From Bacteroidota bacterium (GTDB taxonomy: Bacteria; Bacteroidota; Bacteroidia; Chitinophagales; Chitinophagaceae): a DNA stretch of 64,000 nucleotides. Of this stretch, positions 28,039 to 37,159 are shown one piece after another. The number at the start of each line of letters is the position of its first letter. Within the stretch, counting starts at the first letter, position 1. Made by a program: the position numbers and the translations under genes. The notes under the pieces are model-generated. The model saw nothing but the letters and a program-made list of their open reading frames with translations, had not been told where the DNA came from and searched no databases. The DNA is taken from NCBI GenBank assembly GCA_020161535.1, contig JAIUNW010000002.1, positions 310,001-374,000 of the forward strand, in the 5' to 3' direction.

Positions 28039-29199
28039 TTACAGTATGGGGTGGCGGTGAAAAGCCTGGTTTCGGTCGAAGAGGTAGCGATAGGTGGTCA
28101 GCACCCGGCTGCGGATGGGGGTGAGGGTTTCAGCCACCGCAATCATTTTGGGGTTGAAGTCGCCGATCCACTGCATTTCATATTCATCGTAATGTAATTT
28201 GTGCTGCACAATTTTACCCGCTTCCACAATCAGGTAGCTGTCCACGCCCTTGCCCTGCCATTCGGGTACCACGCCAAATACCAATCCCACAAATCGCTTA
28301 TTTACCTTGAATCGTTTCAACCAAAGAAAGCGCAGCTTTTGCAATAGCCCGAATTTTCCGTTGAGGTATTTAAACCATTGGTTCAGGTCGGGCAGGTTGA
28401 TGAAGATCGCAATCGGTTCGTCTTTGTAGTACACAAACCAGTTGATGCGTTCATCAATAACGGGTTTCATGCTGCGAAACATCAACTTGCATTGCTGCAG
28501 GGTCAGTTCTTTGTTGCCCGCATGTTTGGCCCAGGCTTTATTGTACACGGTGCAAAAATCAGCCGCGTATTGATCGATATCTTTTTTCGACATATAGCGG
28601 GCGCTGAAATGAGGGTCTTTTTCTATCTGCGCATGGCGAACAAAAAGTTTTTCCTGGAATGGTTCACGCGGATGCATCCCAAAACAAATCTGCTGATAGA
28701 ACAATTGAAACCCATAGTTCTCAAACAGCGCCTGGTAATAGGGCGCATTGTAATTCATGCAATACAGTGGCTGTTGAAAACCTTGCACCAGCAGGCCCCA
28801 CCACTTATCGCGCTCGCCGAAATTGATCGGGCCATCCATGGCTGTCACTTGTTTTTCGGTTAACCATTCCCGTGCCTGGTCAAACAGTAAATTGGCAGCA
28901 GCCTGGTTGTTGATGCACTCAAAAAAGCCGACACCACCCACCGGGCCCTGGTCGCCTTTGTTTTTATATCGTTTGTTTACAAAGGCCGCAATGCGGCCGA
29001 TGGGCTGCCCCTCGTCCAGCAAGAGCCAGCGTATAACTTCTCCGCTTCTAAACGCCTTGTTTTTGGCGGGATTGAATACCTCGTTCACATCTTTGTCGAG
29101 CGGGCGAATCCAGTTTGGATTGCCTTTATAGATATGCACCGGCACTTCCAGAAAGCGGCGTGCCTGTTTTTCGTCTTTTACTTCAACTAATTGCATCAT
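28039..29199 (-). CDS. GNAT-superfamily-like protein of unknown function
   Basis: 386 residues. Opens with VEVKDEKQARRFLEVPVHIYKGNPNW and continues with IGRIAAFVNKRY and GGVGFFECINN, the early strands of a GNAT-like fold, followed by a second domain of similar type (VFGVVPEWQGKGVDSYLI has the acetyl-CoA loop pattern QGKGV). Proteins of this size and opening are widespread in Bacteroidota and usually annotated hypothetical or N-acetyltransferase. Its ATG overlaps the stop of the upstream AI-2E transporter gene by four bases, so the two are translated together. Function not known. Confidence 0.65.
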   Translation of the reverse strand: MMQLVEVKDEKQARRFLEVPVHIYKGNPNWIRPLDKDVNEVFNPAKNKAFRSGEVIRWLLLDEGQPIGRIAAFVNKRYKNKGDQGPVGGVGFFECINNQAAANLLFDQAREWLTEKQVTAMDGPINFGERDKWWGLLVQGFQQPLYCMNYNAPYYQALFENYGFQLFYQQICFGMHPREPFQEKLFVRHAQIEKDPHFSARYMSKKDIDQYAADFCTVYNKAWAKHAGNKELTLQQCKLMFRSMKPVIDERINWFVYYKDEPIAIFINLPDLNQWFKYLNGKFGLLQKLRFLWLKRFKVNKRFVGLVFGVVPEWQGKGVDSYLIVEAGKIVQHKLHYDEYEMQWIGDFNPKMIAVAETLTPIRSRVLTTYRYLFDRNQAFHRHPIL

Positions 29200-30275
29200 G
29201 GTTCTTTGCCCAAAAAGGGCAAGTTAAAGCGAACGGGTCTATTTTTCTTTCTTTTCAGGATGGGTGTATTGGTTTGAAATTCCCAATAATAGATTTTCAA
29301 CAAGATCAGGAAATAGGAAATCAACAGCGGGCCAAAAATCAGACCAGGCAGGTTGAAGAATTTTAACCCCATCACCACCCCCAAAACGGTGACAATGGGA
29401 TGGGTATCGGCCATTTTTTTGGCAAGCAGAAAACGAATGATATTATCGGCCGAACTCAACACCACCGCGCCAAAAGCAATCAGGCCCACCCCCGGCCATA
29501 CCTGCCCGGTGGCGATCAGGTAAACGGCGGCTGGCACCCATACCAGCGCAGTACCCACTACCGGCACAATCGACGACAGTCCCGTGATCACCGCCCAGAA
29601 CCCCGGTTCAGGCAAACCGGCAAAACGATAGGCGAAATAAGCCAGCGTGCCTTGCACAATGCCGATCAGTGGCACGGCAAATGCATTGCTGATGGTCTGG
29701 GCAACCAATTCCCGACCAAACAGTTCAATGCGATTGCGTGGAAAGGGCAGGAAAAAAACAATCGCTGCTTCCATGCGGTTCACGTTGATGATCATGAAGT
29801 ATAGAAAAAAATACATCATGGTAATGGTGCTGAAAAAATTGAGGCTATTGTTGAGCACGGTCGACATCATGCCCGTACTGATGGTTTGGATTTGCTGGAT
29901 ATTGTTGTTCGATAGTAAACGGATGCCATATCGCGCCGTGAGTTGTTCGTCGAAATGCCGCAGGGTGCGCATGATGATTTCCGGATCTTCGATATAGGTC
30001 GATAATTTGTTGTAGATCATACTGGCAAAAAGCATCAACGGCCCCATAATGACGATACAACTCAACACAATGATGGCGATGGCAGCGAGCCGCTTGGACC
30101 AGCGACATTTTTTAACCAGGTATTCTGTGAGTGATTTCGTTAATACGTAAATCATGATAGCCGCCAGAAATGCCGTAAAGAACTCTATCAGGCTATAGAG
30201 TAAAAAAGCACCCATTATGATGATAATGGAAAGAAAAAAGTACTTATTGATTTTTAGATCAGTTCTCATTTCCAT
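29196..30275 (-). CDS. AI-2E family transporter (PerM/TqsA-like)
   Basis: 359 residues with about eight membrane helices; the first pair (about 12-60) is followed by a soluble stretch 90-150 and further helices to 330. Family features include FPRNRIELFGRELVAQT, VPLIGIVQGTLAYFAYRF and LSSIVPVVGTALVWVP, plus ending FNLPGLIFGPLLISYF. The family takes its name from autoinducer-2 export, but members also act as ion or small-molecule permeases, so the substrate is open. Followed by the GNAT-like gene with an ATGA overlap; divergent from the YtxH gene. Confidence 0.85.
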   Translation of the reverse strand: MEMRTDLKINKYFFLSIIIIMGAFLLYSLIEFFTAFLAAIMIYVLTKSLTEYLVKKCRWSKRLAAIAIIVLSCIVIMGPLMLFASMIYNKLSTYIEDPEIIMRTLRHFDEQLTARYGIRLLSNNNIQQIQTISTGMMSTVLNNSLNFFSTITMMYFFLYFMIINVNRMEAAIVFFLPFPRNRIELFGRELVAQTISNAFAVPLIGIVQGTLAYFAYRFAGLPEPGFWAVITGLSSIVPVVGTALVWVPAAVYLIATGQVWPGVGLIAFGAVVLSSADNIIRFLLAKKMADTHPIVTVLGVVMGLKFFNLPGLIFGPLLISYFLILLKIYYWEFQTNTPILKRKKNRPVRFNLPFLGKEP

Positions 30276-30303
30276 AATGCGACATTAATTAAAATGGATA
30301 CCG

Positions 30304-30311
30304 TAATTTTA
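30304..30311 (+). promoter_or_regulatory. Possible -7 element upstream of the YtxH trio
   Basis: TAATTTTA differs by one base from the Bacteroidota -7 motif TANNTTTG and lies 31 bp before the YtxH ATG in the 66-bp divergent gap. No good -33 TTG partner was seen. Confidence 0.3.
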
Positions 30312-30341
30312 GTAAACAATTTAACTGTTAAATTTTAAGCC

Positions 30342-30551
30342 ATGAGCGATAATTCAAAGTTTTTAACCGGATTGCTATTGGGTGCTGCAGCGGGCGCGGC
30401 CCTGGGTTATTTTTTGACAACCGATAAAGGCAAGGAAATACTCGACGATATTAAATCGGCTGCTTCTGATGCAACAGAAGAGATGAAAAATGCCATCACC
30501 AAAGGAAAAAAATGGGCCGAAGAGGTAGAAAGCAAAACATTCAACAGTTAA
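30342..30551 (+). CDS. YtxH-domain small membrane protein
   Basis: 69 residues. A glycine/alanine-rich membrane helix (FLTGLLLGAAAGAALGYFL, about 7-25) is followed by an amphipathic charged helix TTDKGKEILDDIKSA and EEMKNAITKGKKWAEEVE. This is the YtxH domain, known from the Bacillus general-stress protein YtxH and common in Bacteroidota. Probably a cell-envelope stress protein. First of three short, closely spaced genes (three bp to the next), likely one operon. Confidence 0.85.
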   Translation: MSDNSKFLTGLLLGAAAGAALGYFLTTDKGKEILDDIKSAASDATEEMKNAITKGKKWAEEVESKTFNS

Positions 30552-30554
30552 GGA

Positions 30555-30950
30555 ATGGAGCAACAGGAACCGAATTATTTTGAACGAACAGAAAAACTTG
30601 TTCGGCAATATATTGACGACCGGGTCTTGCTGTTGAAACTGACGGCCACTGAAAAAGTGGCTAGGCTGGCATCGGCCATGGTCATCTTTATGGTCATCAG
30701 CCTCTTTGGCTTTTTACTGCTGTTATTTGTGAGCATACTGGCGGGCTATCTTCTTTCGCTGTGGACGAAAAGTTATCCGATCGGATTCGGTATTGTAACG
30801 CTTTTTTACCTGATCGTATTGATACTGGTATTGACCCTTCGGAAGAAATACCTTGATCCGCTTATTACCAATACCGTGGTCAGGATTTTCTTTGATAAAA
30901 CAACAGATAATGACGGAGACGACAACCCCGGCGCTGAAACAGAAGCGTGA
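30555..30950 (+). CDS. Phage holin family / putative holin-X (superfamily III) membrane protein
   Basis: 131 residues. An N-terminal amphipathic stretch (NYFERTEKLVRQYIDDRVLL) precedes two membrane helices (about 38-63 and 75-97) and a charged tail. This is the architecture of the Phage_holin_3_6/holin-X family, which in Bacteroidota is chromosomal and usually sits beside YtxH genes, with no phage genes near. The name is historic; a lysis role is not implied. The third gene of the trio starts 41 bases before its stop in another frame. Confidence 0.75.
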   Translation: MEQQEPNYFERTEKLVRQYIDDRVLLLKLTATEKVARLASAMVIFMVISLFGFLLLLFVSILAGYLLSLWTKSYPIGFGIVTLFYLIVLILVLTLRKKYLDPLITNTVVRIFFDKTTDNDGDDNPGAETEA

Positions 30951-31290
30951 TCTTTCGCATATCAATAATGTGGATGATTTACTTCTCGAAGCGCGTCAAT
31001 TGCGGCTAAAAATCAGGACGCAGGAAAATGAGTTGCGTGAACACCTGCGCGCCTTGCCGAAAGAAACCGTCAAACTGGGCCTGGGCAATGTAGTACAACC
31101 TTTCTTGCGGAACAAAGCCGCGGGACTGGCCCTGACCGCTGCCACCGCGCTTGCCGGAAATTTCATTGTGAAGAAAGCAGCGGCGAGTGCCACTCGTTCG
31201 GTGTTTTCATCGATCACGCGAACAGGCCTACTGGCTGCGGGACAATTCCTGCTGAAAAAACTGTTGTCGTCTAATACGAAAAATAAATAG
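30910..31290 (+). CDS. Small protein of the YtxH/holin-X operon, function unknown
   Basis: 126 residues from the ATG at 30910. The frame is open from 30853, but that start would sit deeper in the upstream gene; MTETTTPALK overlaps it by 41 bp. Residues 15-55 form a charged helix (LLLEARQLRLKIRTQENEL), then VVQPFLRNKAAGLALTAATA and a second hydrophobic stretch near TGLLAAGQFLLKKLL. Probably membrane-associated. I do not recognise a family. Its position as third gene after YtxH and holin-X suggests a shared envelope-stress role. Confidence 0.6.
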   Translation: MTETTTPALKQKRDLSHINNVDDLLLEARQLRLKIRTQENELREHLRALPKETVKLGLGNVVQPFLRNKAAGLALTAATALAGNFIVKKAAASATRSVFSSITRTGLLAAGQFLLKKLLSSNTKNK

Positions 31291-31293
31291 GGT

Positions 31294-32886
31294 TTACTTA
31301 AACATTTTTTGCATCAACACTTTGTCGTGACCATATACATCGTCGCGAAAATTGACTTGTCCCTCGCGGTCAACCCAGGCCGTAAAATACCCAATAAACA
31401 CCGGCAGGGTTGGTTTCACCGTCACAAATTGTTCGCGGCCACTGTTCATGGCTTTTTCGATCAATGCTGCATTCCAGCTCGAATCATTTCTCAGTATCCA
31501 CTCGGCCAGTTTTTTGGGTTCAGACACGCGAATACAGCCATGACTGAAATCGCGCTTCGATTCATTGAAAAGATTTTTTGAAGGCGTATCGTGCAGATAA
31601 ATATTGTAGTTATTGGGAAACAGGAATTTGACCAGGCCCAATGAATTTGATTTACCAGGTTTCTGGCGCACATTGCCGCCATTCCATTCCATATTGTGAC
31701 GGGCCAGGTAGTTTTTGTCGCGCTTAATGCCCGGTAGTACTTCTTTCGACAAAATACCCGGTGGCACATTCCAATAGGGACTAAAAACCACATATTTTAA
31801 ATCGCCCGTGAATATCACAGTTGAATGGGTGGTGCTGCCAACTACCACATTCATATCAAATACCAGCTTATTGCCGGCTTCATACGCATGCAGTCGATAT
31901 TCGGGAATATTCACCAACAGGTAATCGTTTTTTGGTTCAGCGGGCACCCAGCGAATCCGCTCCATATTCACCAGCATCTGTTTGATGCGGTAATCGATCG
32001 GCCGATTCATTTCTGCCATCGTGGTACCACCCACCACCCCATCTTCTTTCAACCCGTAGCGGTGTTGAAAATGTTTGATGGCGCGAACCAGGCTGCTGTC
32101 GAACAAATTACTGCCATCGTTGCTGGCCAGGTCTTTGGTCAATGCCAGCCTTTTTTTGAGTTGCAGTACCACCTCACCCGTGTCACCGATACTGAGTTTT
32201 TTCGCCTTGGTATGCAGTGAATCCCAAGCGCCTTCTTTTTGAAGGGTAAAATAGGTTTGCAAGGCATCGCGCAGCAGTCGATATTGACGATTCACCGGCT
32301 CGTAGGTATCAACCCCTTTGCCATTGTCGTTAACCAGGCTGTCGAGAAAAGCGCGGAGGTCGACCTTGCGCCGCGGTATAAACCAACCGAGGTCTTTGGC
32401 TTCGAGCGATTCATCGCCCACATAGGCCTTGCTGGCATATTTAAAAAACTGGCTGGTCAGTTCCAGTTCAACGCGTTGCTGGTCGGCCGCCGGCACCGCC
32501 TTATTGCCATTGGCATACACCGAATCGGCCCAGCCTTGCAGGTAGGCATTATAAATACTACTGTCGCGGCTGTATTCGATATAATTCGATTGCAGGTTCC
32601 ACAATTGGATCGCTTGTTCGGCCACGCCACTGGTATCGAACCAGGCATAACTATAGTTGCGACTATTGTAAAAATCGACGATCATTTGCCGGGTGCTATC
32701 GGGCAGTTTTTGGGCGGCCAGGTATTGCTGCACCGTAACACTGTCGAGGAACAGGGTAGAGGTAGCCAGTTCGGGGGTAATTTCAACCGCCCGCTTCACC
32801 GGTTTGACGGCTTTCGATTTTTCCTGGCAAGACCAAGACAAAATGCTGATTACCAACGCGAGAACAAAAATCGAATTCATTTTCAT
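31294..32886 (-). CDS. L,D-transpeptidase (YcbB/YkuD type), lipoprotein
   Basis: 530 residues from the ATG at 32886; the frame is open to 32958, but MKMNSIFVLALVIS is a signal sequence and is followed by the lipobox LSWSC (Cys near 20). A scaffold region is followed by a peptidoglycan-binding domain (IGDTGEVVLQLKKRL, LKEDGVVGGTTMAEMN) and a YkuD catalytic domain with HGCIRV (nucleophile Cys about 451). It makes 3-3 cross-links or attaches proteins to peptidoglycan in the periplasm. Size and order match the large YcbB (LdtD) group. It is divergent from atpD with about 76 bp between start codons. Confidence 0.9.
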   Translation of the reverse strand: MKMNSIFVLALVISILSWSCQEKSKAVKPVKRAVEITPELATSTLFLDSVTVQQYLAAQKLPDSTRQMIVDFYNSRNYSYAWFDTSGVAEQAIQLWNLQSNYIEYSRDSSIYNAYLQGWADSVYANGNKAVPAADQQRVELELTSQFFKYASKAYVGDESLEAKDLGWFIPRRKVDLRAFLDSLVNDNGKGVDTYEPVNRQYRLLRDALQTYFTLQKEGAWDSLHTKAKKLSIGDTGEVVLQLKKRLALTKDLASNDGSNLFDSSLVRAIKHFQHRYGLKEDGVVGGTTMAEMNRPIDYRIKQMLVNMERIRWVPAEPKNDYLLVNIPEYRLHAYEAGNKLVFDMNVVVGSTTHSTVIFTGDLKYVVFSPYWNVPPGILSKEVLPGIKRDKNYLARHNMEWNGGNVRQKPGKSNSLGLVKFLFPNNYNIYLHDTPSKNLFNESKRDFSHGCIRVSEPKKLAEWILRNDSSWNAALIEKAMNSGREQFVTVKPTLPVFIGYFTAWVDREGQVNFRDDVYGHDKVLMQKMFK

Positions 32887-32915
32887 ATCATCTAAATATA
32901 CATCATCAAAACCCT

Positions 32916-32923
32916 TAACTTTG
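32916..32923 (+). promoter_or_regulatory. Candidate -7 promoter element for atpD
   Basis: TAACTTTG is an exact match to the Bacteroidota -7 consensus TANNTTTG, 40 bp before the atpD ATG, which would give a leader of about 30 nt. A good -33 TTG at the usual 19-bp distance is not visible. Confidence 0.45.
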
Positions 32924-32935
32924 CGCAAATTTTGA

Positions 32936-34462
<1,527 letters not shown>

Positions 34463-34477
34463 GCGAGCCGAGCCGAT

Positions 34478-34505
34478 GGTTTAAGGTTTAAAGTGTAAGG
34501 TTTAA
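34478..34505 (+). repeat. Four tandem heptamers (GGTTTAA) between atpD and atpC
   Basis: GGTTTAA occurs at 34478, 34485 and 34499, with a degenerate copy AGTGTAA at 34492, so four 7-bp units in register. It lies in the 119-bp atpD-atpC spacer. Confidence 0.7.
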
Positions 34506-34581
34506 GTTGGGTCGCGAAGGGGAGAGATGTTGGGGCCGGTGGCCAACTGTTGAACTGTAGGGCTTAAACGAATTGTAAATT

Positions 34582-34857
34582 TTGATTGACGTTATGAATC
34601 TAGAGATATTAACACCAGAGCGGAAATTGTATAGCGGCGATGTGTACGGCGTACAATTGCCTGGTGTGGATGGTTTGTTTGAAGTGATGGAAAGACACGC
34701 GCCGCTGGTGAGTGCACTCAAAGCGGGGCAACTAAAAGTATTAAGATCCAGGGCGGCCAATGACACTTCCCTTTTTGCCATCAAGGGAGGTTTTGTGGAG
34801 GTGTTGAACAACAACGTCACCGTGCTGGTAGAAGGTGCTGTACCGGTGGAAAACTGA
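34582..34857 (+). CDS. atpC: F1 ATP synthase subunit epsilon (short form)
   Basis: 91 residues: the N-terminal beta-sandwich of the epsilon subunit (MNLEILTPERKLYSGDVYGV, LPGVDGLFEVMERHAPLVSAL, FAIKGGFVEVLNN). The C-terminal helical hairpin of the about 135-residue epsilon of other bacteria is absent, so the ADP-inhibited latch may be missing; short epsilon is usual in Bacteroidota as far as I recall. The ATG at 34594 (MNLEIL) is an alternative start and fits family N-termini better than the TTG-type start at 34582. Followed by a strong terminator. Confidence 0.93.
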   Translation: MIDVMNLEILTPERKLYSGDVYGVQLPGVDGLFEVMERHAPLVSALKAGQLKVLRSRAANDTSLFAIKGGFVEVLNNNVTVLVEGAVPVEN

Positions 34858-34880
34858 TGATTTAATCAGGCTATGTAACT

Positions 34881-34908
34881 AACCCGCAGATTTTCTGCGG
34901 GTTTTTTT
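34881..34908 (+). terminator. Intrinsic terminator after atpDC
   Basis: ACCCGCAGA (34882-34890) pairs with TCTGCGGGT (34894-34902 region) around a short TTT loop, followed by seven T. A textbook rho-independent terminator 24 bp after the atpC stop. Confidence 0.92.
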
Positions 34909-35255
34909 GTGTTGGCTGCCGGAGAGAGGAGGATGTTCAACGATTATTGTCTCGTGGGTAGGGGAATTGGCTTCATGGTGCTTTAGCAACCGTGTTATAA
35001 CGGTCTAAAATTCCCGTTAAAACACGCTGGCAGGGGCTTGGCGGCTGTCGTAACATTGTATGGTGGAACGGGGTAACAACAGGTGTGAAAGAAATTGACG
35101 TGAACGAAGACTGTTGAAAAACCGATTCCGGTTATGGGTAGTAAGTGGAGCAAAGAGCCGGTGTTTACCGGCTTTTTGGTGTTTATATGACAATAAATAA
35201 TATTGTCTGGTCGTTCCAGTGCTGCCATAAAATCATCAATTATAATCTTACGATC
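34909..35255 (+). other. Gene-free structured region, possible small RNA or long leader
   Basis: With the atpC terminator this is 398 bp without a protein gene. It holds a long hairpin at 34991-35026 (13-bp stem with one A-A mismatch, 10-base loop), a small one near 35120-35133 (AACCG/CGGTT), and a terminator-like hairpin with T run at 35156-35177, all before the gene at 35256. This suits a small RNA ending at 35177, or a leader with an attenuator. I could not match it to tmRNA, RNase P, SRP or 6S RNA, and saw no convincing promoter. Confidence 0.4.
35156..35177 (+). terminator. Terminator-like hairpin upstream of 35256 gene
   Basis: AGCCGGT (35156-35162) pairs with ACCGGCT (35167-35173) around GTTT, followed by five T. 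No coding gene ends just before it, so it would end a non-coding transcript or act as an attenuator for the next gene. Confidence 0.75.
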
Positions 35256-35666
35256 ATGGGACTTATCGAGAAAAGAGCCATCAAAAATTTTCAGGACAAT
35301 AATTATCCTGCCTTGGTCAACGAAATCAACCAGGCCGCCGGCTTCGAGGTGCCCATCGAGGTGAAATGGGACAGCCTTGCCAAAACCGACTACGCACACT
35401 TGTATGAAGAGGGATTTACCAAAGTGTATTTCAATACCCTGGCCCAGGCGTTTAAAGAAATCACGATCGATGACTTAGGCAAGGATGCATTGAAGGAGAC
35501 CTTGAAAAAAGTGATCATCAAAAATGAAAACGGGTACTATTCGCCCGGATATGCTTTCTCGTTTGCGAATGGTGAATTGACCTTTGACCATGATCCGGTT
35601 ACCAATGTCGACGACATCAACGACCGTGTTAAAGCCTTGGTGAAACTCTTGTCGTCAAATATGTAA
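35256..35666 (+). CDS. Conserved-looking cytoplasmic protein of unknown function
   Basis: 136 residues from the ATG at 35256; the frame is open from 35145 but that part runs through the terminator-like hairpin and has odd composition. MGLIEKRAIKNFQDNNYP is followed by AGFEVPIEVKWDSLAK, HLYEEGFTKVYFNTLAQAF and NENGYYSPGYAFSFANGEL. No signal peptide or membrane helix; predicted mixed alpha/beta. I do not recognise the family, though the composition and clear codon pattern indicate a real gene. Next gene starts 22 bp later. Confidence 0.75.
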   Translation: MGLIEKRAIKNFQDNNYPALVNEINQAAGFEVPIEVKWDSLAKTDYAHLYEEGFTKVYFNTLAQAFKEITIDDLGKDALKETLKKVIIKNENGYYSPGYAFSFANGELTFDHDPVTNVDDINDRVKALVKLLSSNM

Positions 35667-35688
35667 TTCTACCGCCTCAAAACAGCAG

Positions 35689-36372
35689 ATGGATACGATT
35701 ACCAAAGAGATAAGCAAAGTTCCTCTTCCCGATAAGAAGGAACTTTTGCTTTATATAGCTTCGTCGGGCAATGATATTCCCGTTAAACTGTATAGCAACG
35801 CCCGCGGTTATTATTTCGGGTTGATTCTAGCCCTGGGCAATACCCGCGTCGATGGCGCAGTGATTACCATGCAGCTCTACGACGAGCGCGGCTATCCCAT
35901 GGAAAATTATGTGTACCTGCCGGTGAACGCAATTGAGTCGATCGAGTTGATCGGCGCCGCCAATGCCCTGCGTTTTTTATCGCTGGGGCAATCCCGCGCG
36001 GGTATCGGTTACGACAATGCGGGCAAACTCGATGTGAAAAGAGCGTTTCGGGAATTTACAGAAGCCATCCGCCAAAAAAGCGGTGTTGAAGTTGCAATTG
36101 CCGACAGTGCATTACCCGACAACCAACCATCCCTGGGCCGCATTATTAAACTGTTGTACTTGGTTCAACAAGTAATAACAGATCTGTTTACTACGGAAGA
36201 TGCGCGTCAAAGTTGGGCGGCAACCTACAAACAATTGTCGCTGCACGAAGGCCCTTACCTGGCTGTTCAGCGTGATGGCAACCAGTTACAAATTCATTTT
36301 CCATTTGCAGATATCCATGCGGCAGAAATCGACCCGGCTGCACTTACCCATCAATTGTTAGGGGTATTGTAG
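35689..36372 (+). CDS. Protein of unknown function
   Basis: 227 residues, soluble. N-terminal half is rich in beta-strand pattern (LLLYIASSGNDIPVKLYSN, VYLPVNAIESIELIG); the middle contains VKRAFREFTEAIRQKSGVEV; the C-terminus returns to strands (YLAVQRDGNQLQIHFPFAD). No signal, membrane helix or catalytic motif is apparent. I do not recognise it. It follows the 35256 gene by 22 bp and may be co-transcribed. Convergent with YqgE. Confidence 0.75.
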   Translation: MDTITKEISKVPLPDKKELLLYIASSGNDIPVKLYSNARGYYFGLILALGNTRVDGAVITMQLYDERGYPMENYVYLPVNAIESIELIGAANALRFLSLGQSRAGIGYDNAGKLDVKRAFREFTEAIRQKSGVEVAIADSALPDNQPSLGRIIKLLYLVQQVITDLFTTEDARQSWAATYKQLSLHEGPYLAVQRDGNQLQIHFPFADIHAAEIDPAALTHQLLGVL

Positions 36373-36421
36373 TTGCTGGTTCAATGATGGGAAAGCTGTT
36401 TGTTCAATGGCGAAGGGGTTG

Positions 36422-36979
36422 TTAGTTCAATTGCGGATCGGTAGGATAATTCACCAACTGGCGGTATTCGCCGCCGAGTTCGTTCAAGGCCTCTTTCCAG
36501 ATGGCGTCCATGTTGCGGTGAAAAATCAGCCGGCTGCTGCCGTTGGACGTGATCCAGGATTTTTCATTCAGTTCCCCTTCTAATTGCCCTTCAGACCAAC
36601 CGGAATAGCCAATAAAAAACCGGATACCCGTGGGGGAAATTTGGCCGGTCTTCAACAGGTCGACCGCTTTTTCAAAATCGCCCCCCCAATAAATGCCATC
36701 CACCACCTCAAACCCGCCGGGAATTAGTGCCGGGTAGCGGTGAAGAAAATGAATGGTATCCATCTGTACCGGTCCGCCGTAAAAAACGGTGAGCGGCATC
36801 CCTTCTGCACTGGCCATCAACTGGTCGAGCGTATATTCATATTTCCGGTTCAGCACAAATCCGAAGCTGCCTTCCGACTGGTGTTCGCATAAAAACACCA
36901 CCGTGCGCTTGAAATTCGGATCCTTCAGGAAAGGATCGGCGATCAATAAAATGCCGGCCGACGGTATTATTTGTGTCAT
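36422..36979 (-). CDS. YqgE/AlgH family protein
   Basis: 185 residues. Family phrases: GILLIADPFLKDPNFKRTVV, SFGFVLNR, VFYGGPVQMDTIHFLHR and FFIGYSGWSEGQLEGEL. The YqgE/AlgH fold is cytoplasmic; in Pseudomonas AlgH was linked to alginate regulation, but the general function is undetermined. Length is normal. The start is set by the ATG at 36979, and the upstream 180 bp to the histidine kinase should hold both divergent promoters. Confidence 0.92.
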   Translation of the reverse strand: MTQIIPSAGILLIADPFLKDPNFKRTVVFLCEHQSEGSFGFVLNRKYEYTLDQLMASAEGMPLTVFYGGPVQMDTIHFLHRYPALIPGGFEVVDGIYWGGDFEKAVDLLKTGQISPTGIRFFIGYSGWSEGQLEGELNEKSWITSNGSSRLIFHRNMDAIWKEALNELGGEYRQLVNYPTDPQLN

Positions 36980-37159
36980 AGCATTAATTTATAGAATATT
37001 GAAGAACGGAGCAATTAAAGTTTTACGCAATTGGGGCTTGGTCAAAATACCGGAATTGGGATTTTGATTGGGTAAAAAGCTTTATAAACTCCTGTTAATT
37101 CGATAATTATAACAAGCATTGACTTCTGATGTTTGCAAACCAACTGTAGTTTTGTGCCG

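Noticed and set aside
30555..30950. Holin-like gene as a sign of prophage
   Set aside because: No integrase, capsid, tail or lysin gene is near; chromosomal holin-X genes next to YtxH are normal in Bacteroidota.
32239..32895. 218-codon open frame antisense to the L,D-transpeptidase
   Set aside because: The minus-strand gene has lipobox, PG-binding and HGCIRV motifs; this is its mirror.
37132..37154. TTTG (37132) and TAGTTTTG (37147) as promoter of the orphan histidine kinase
   Set aside because: The -7 match is good but the spacing (11 bp) is too short, and the start site would fall on the ATG itself; not supported enough.
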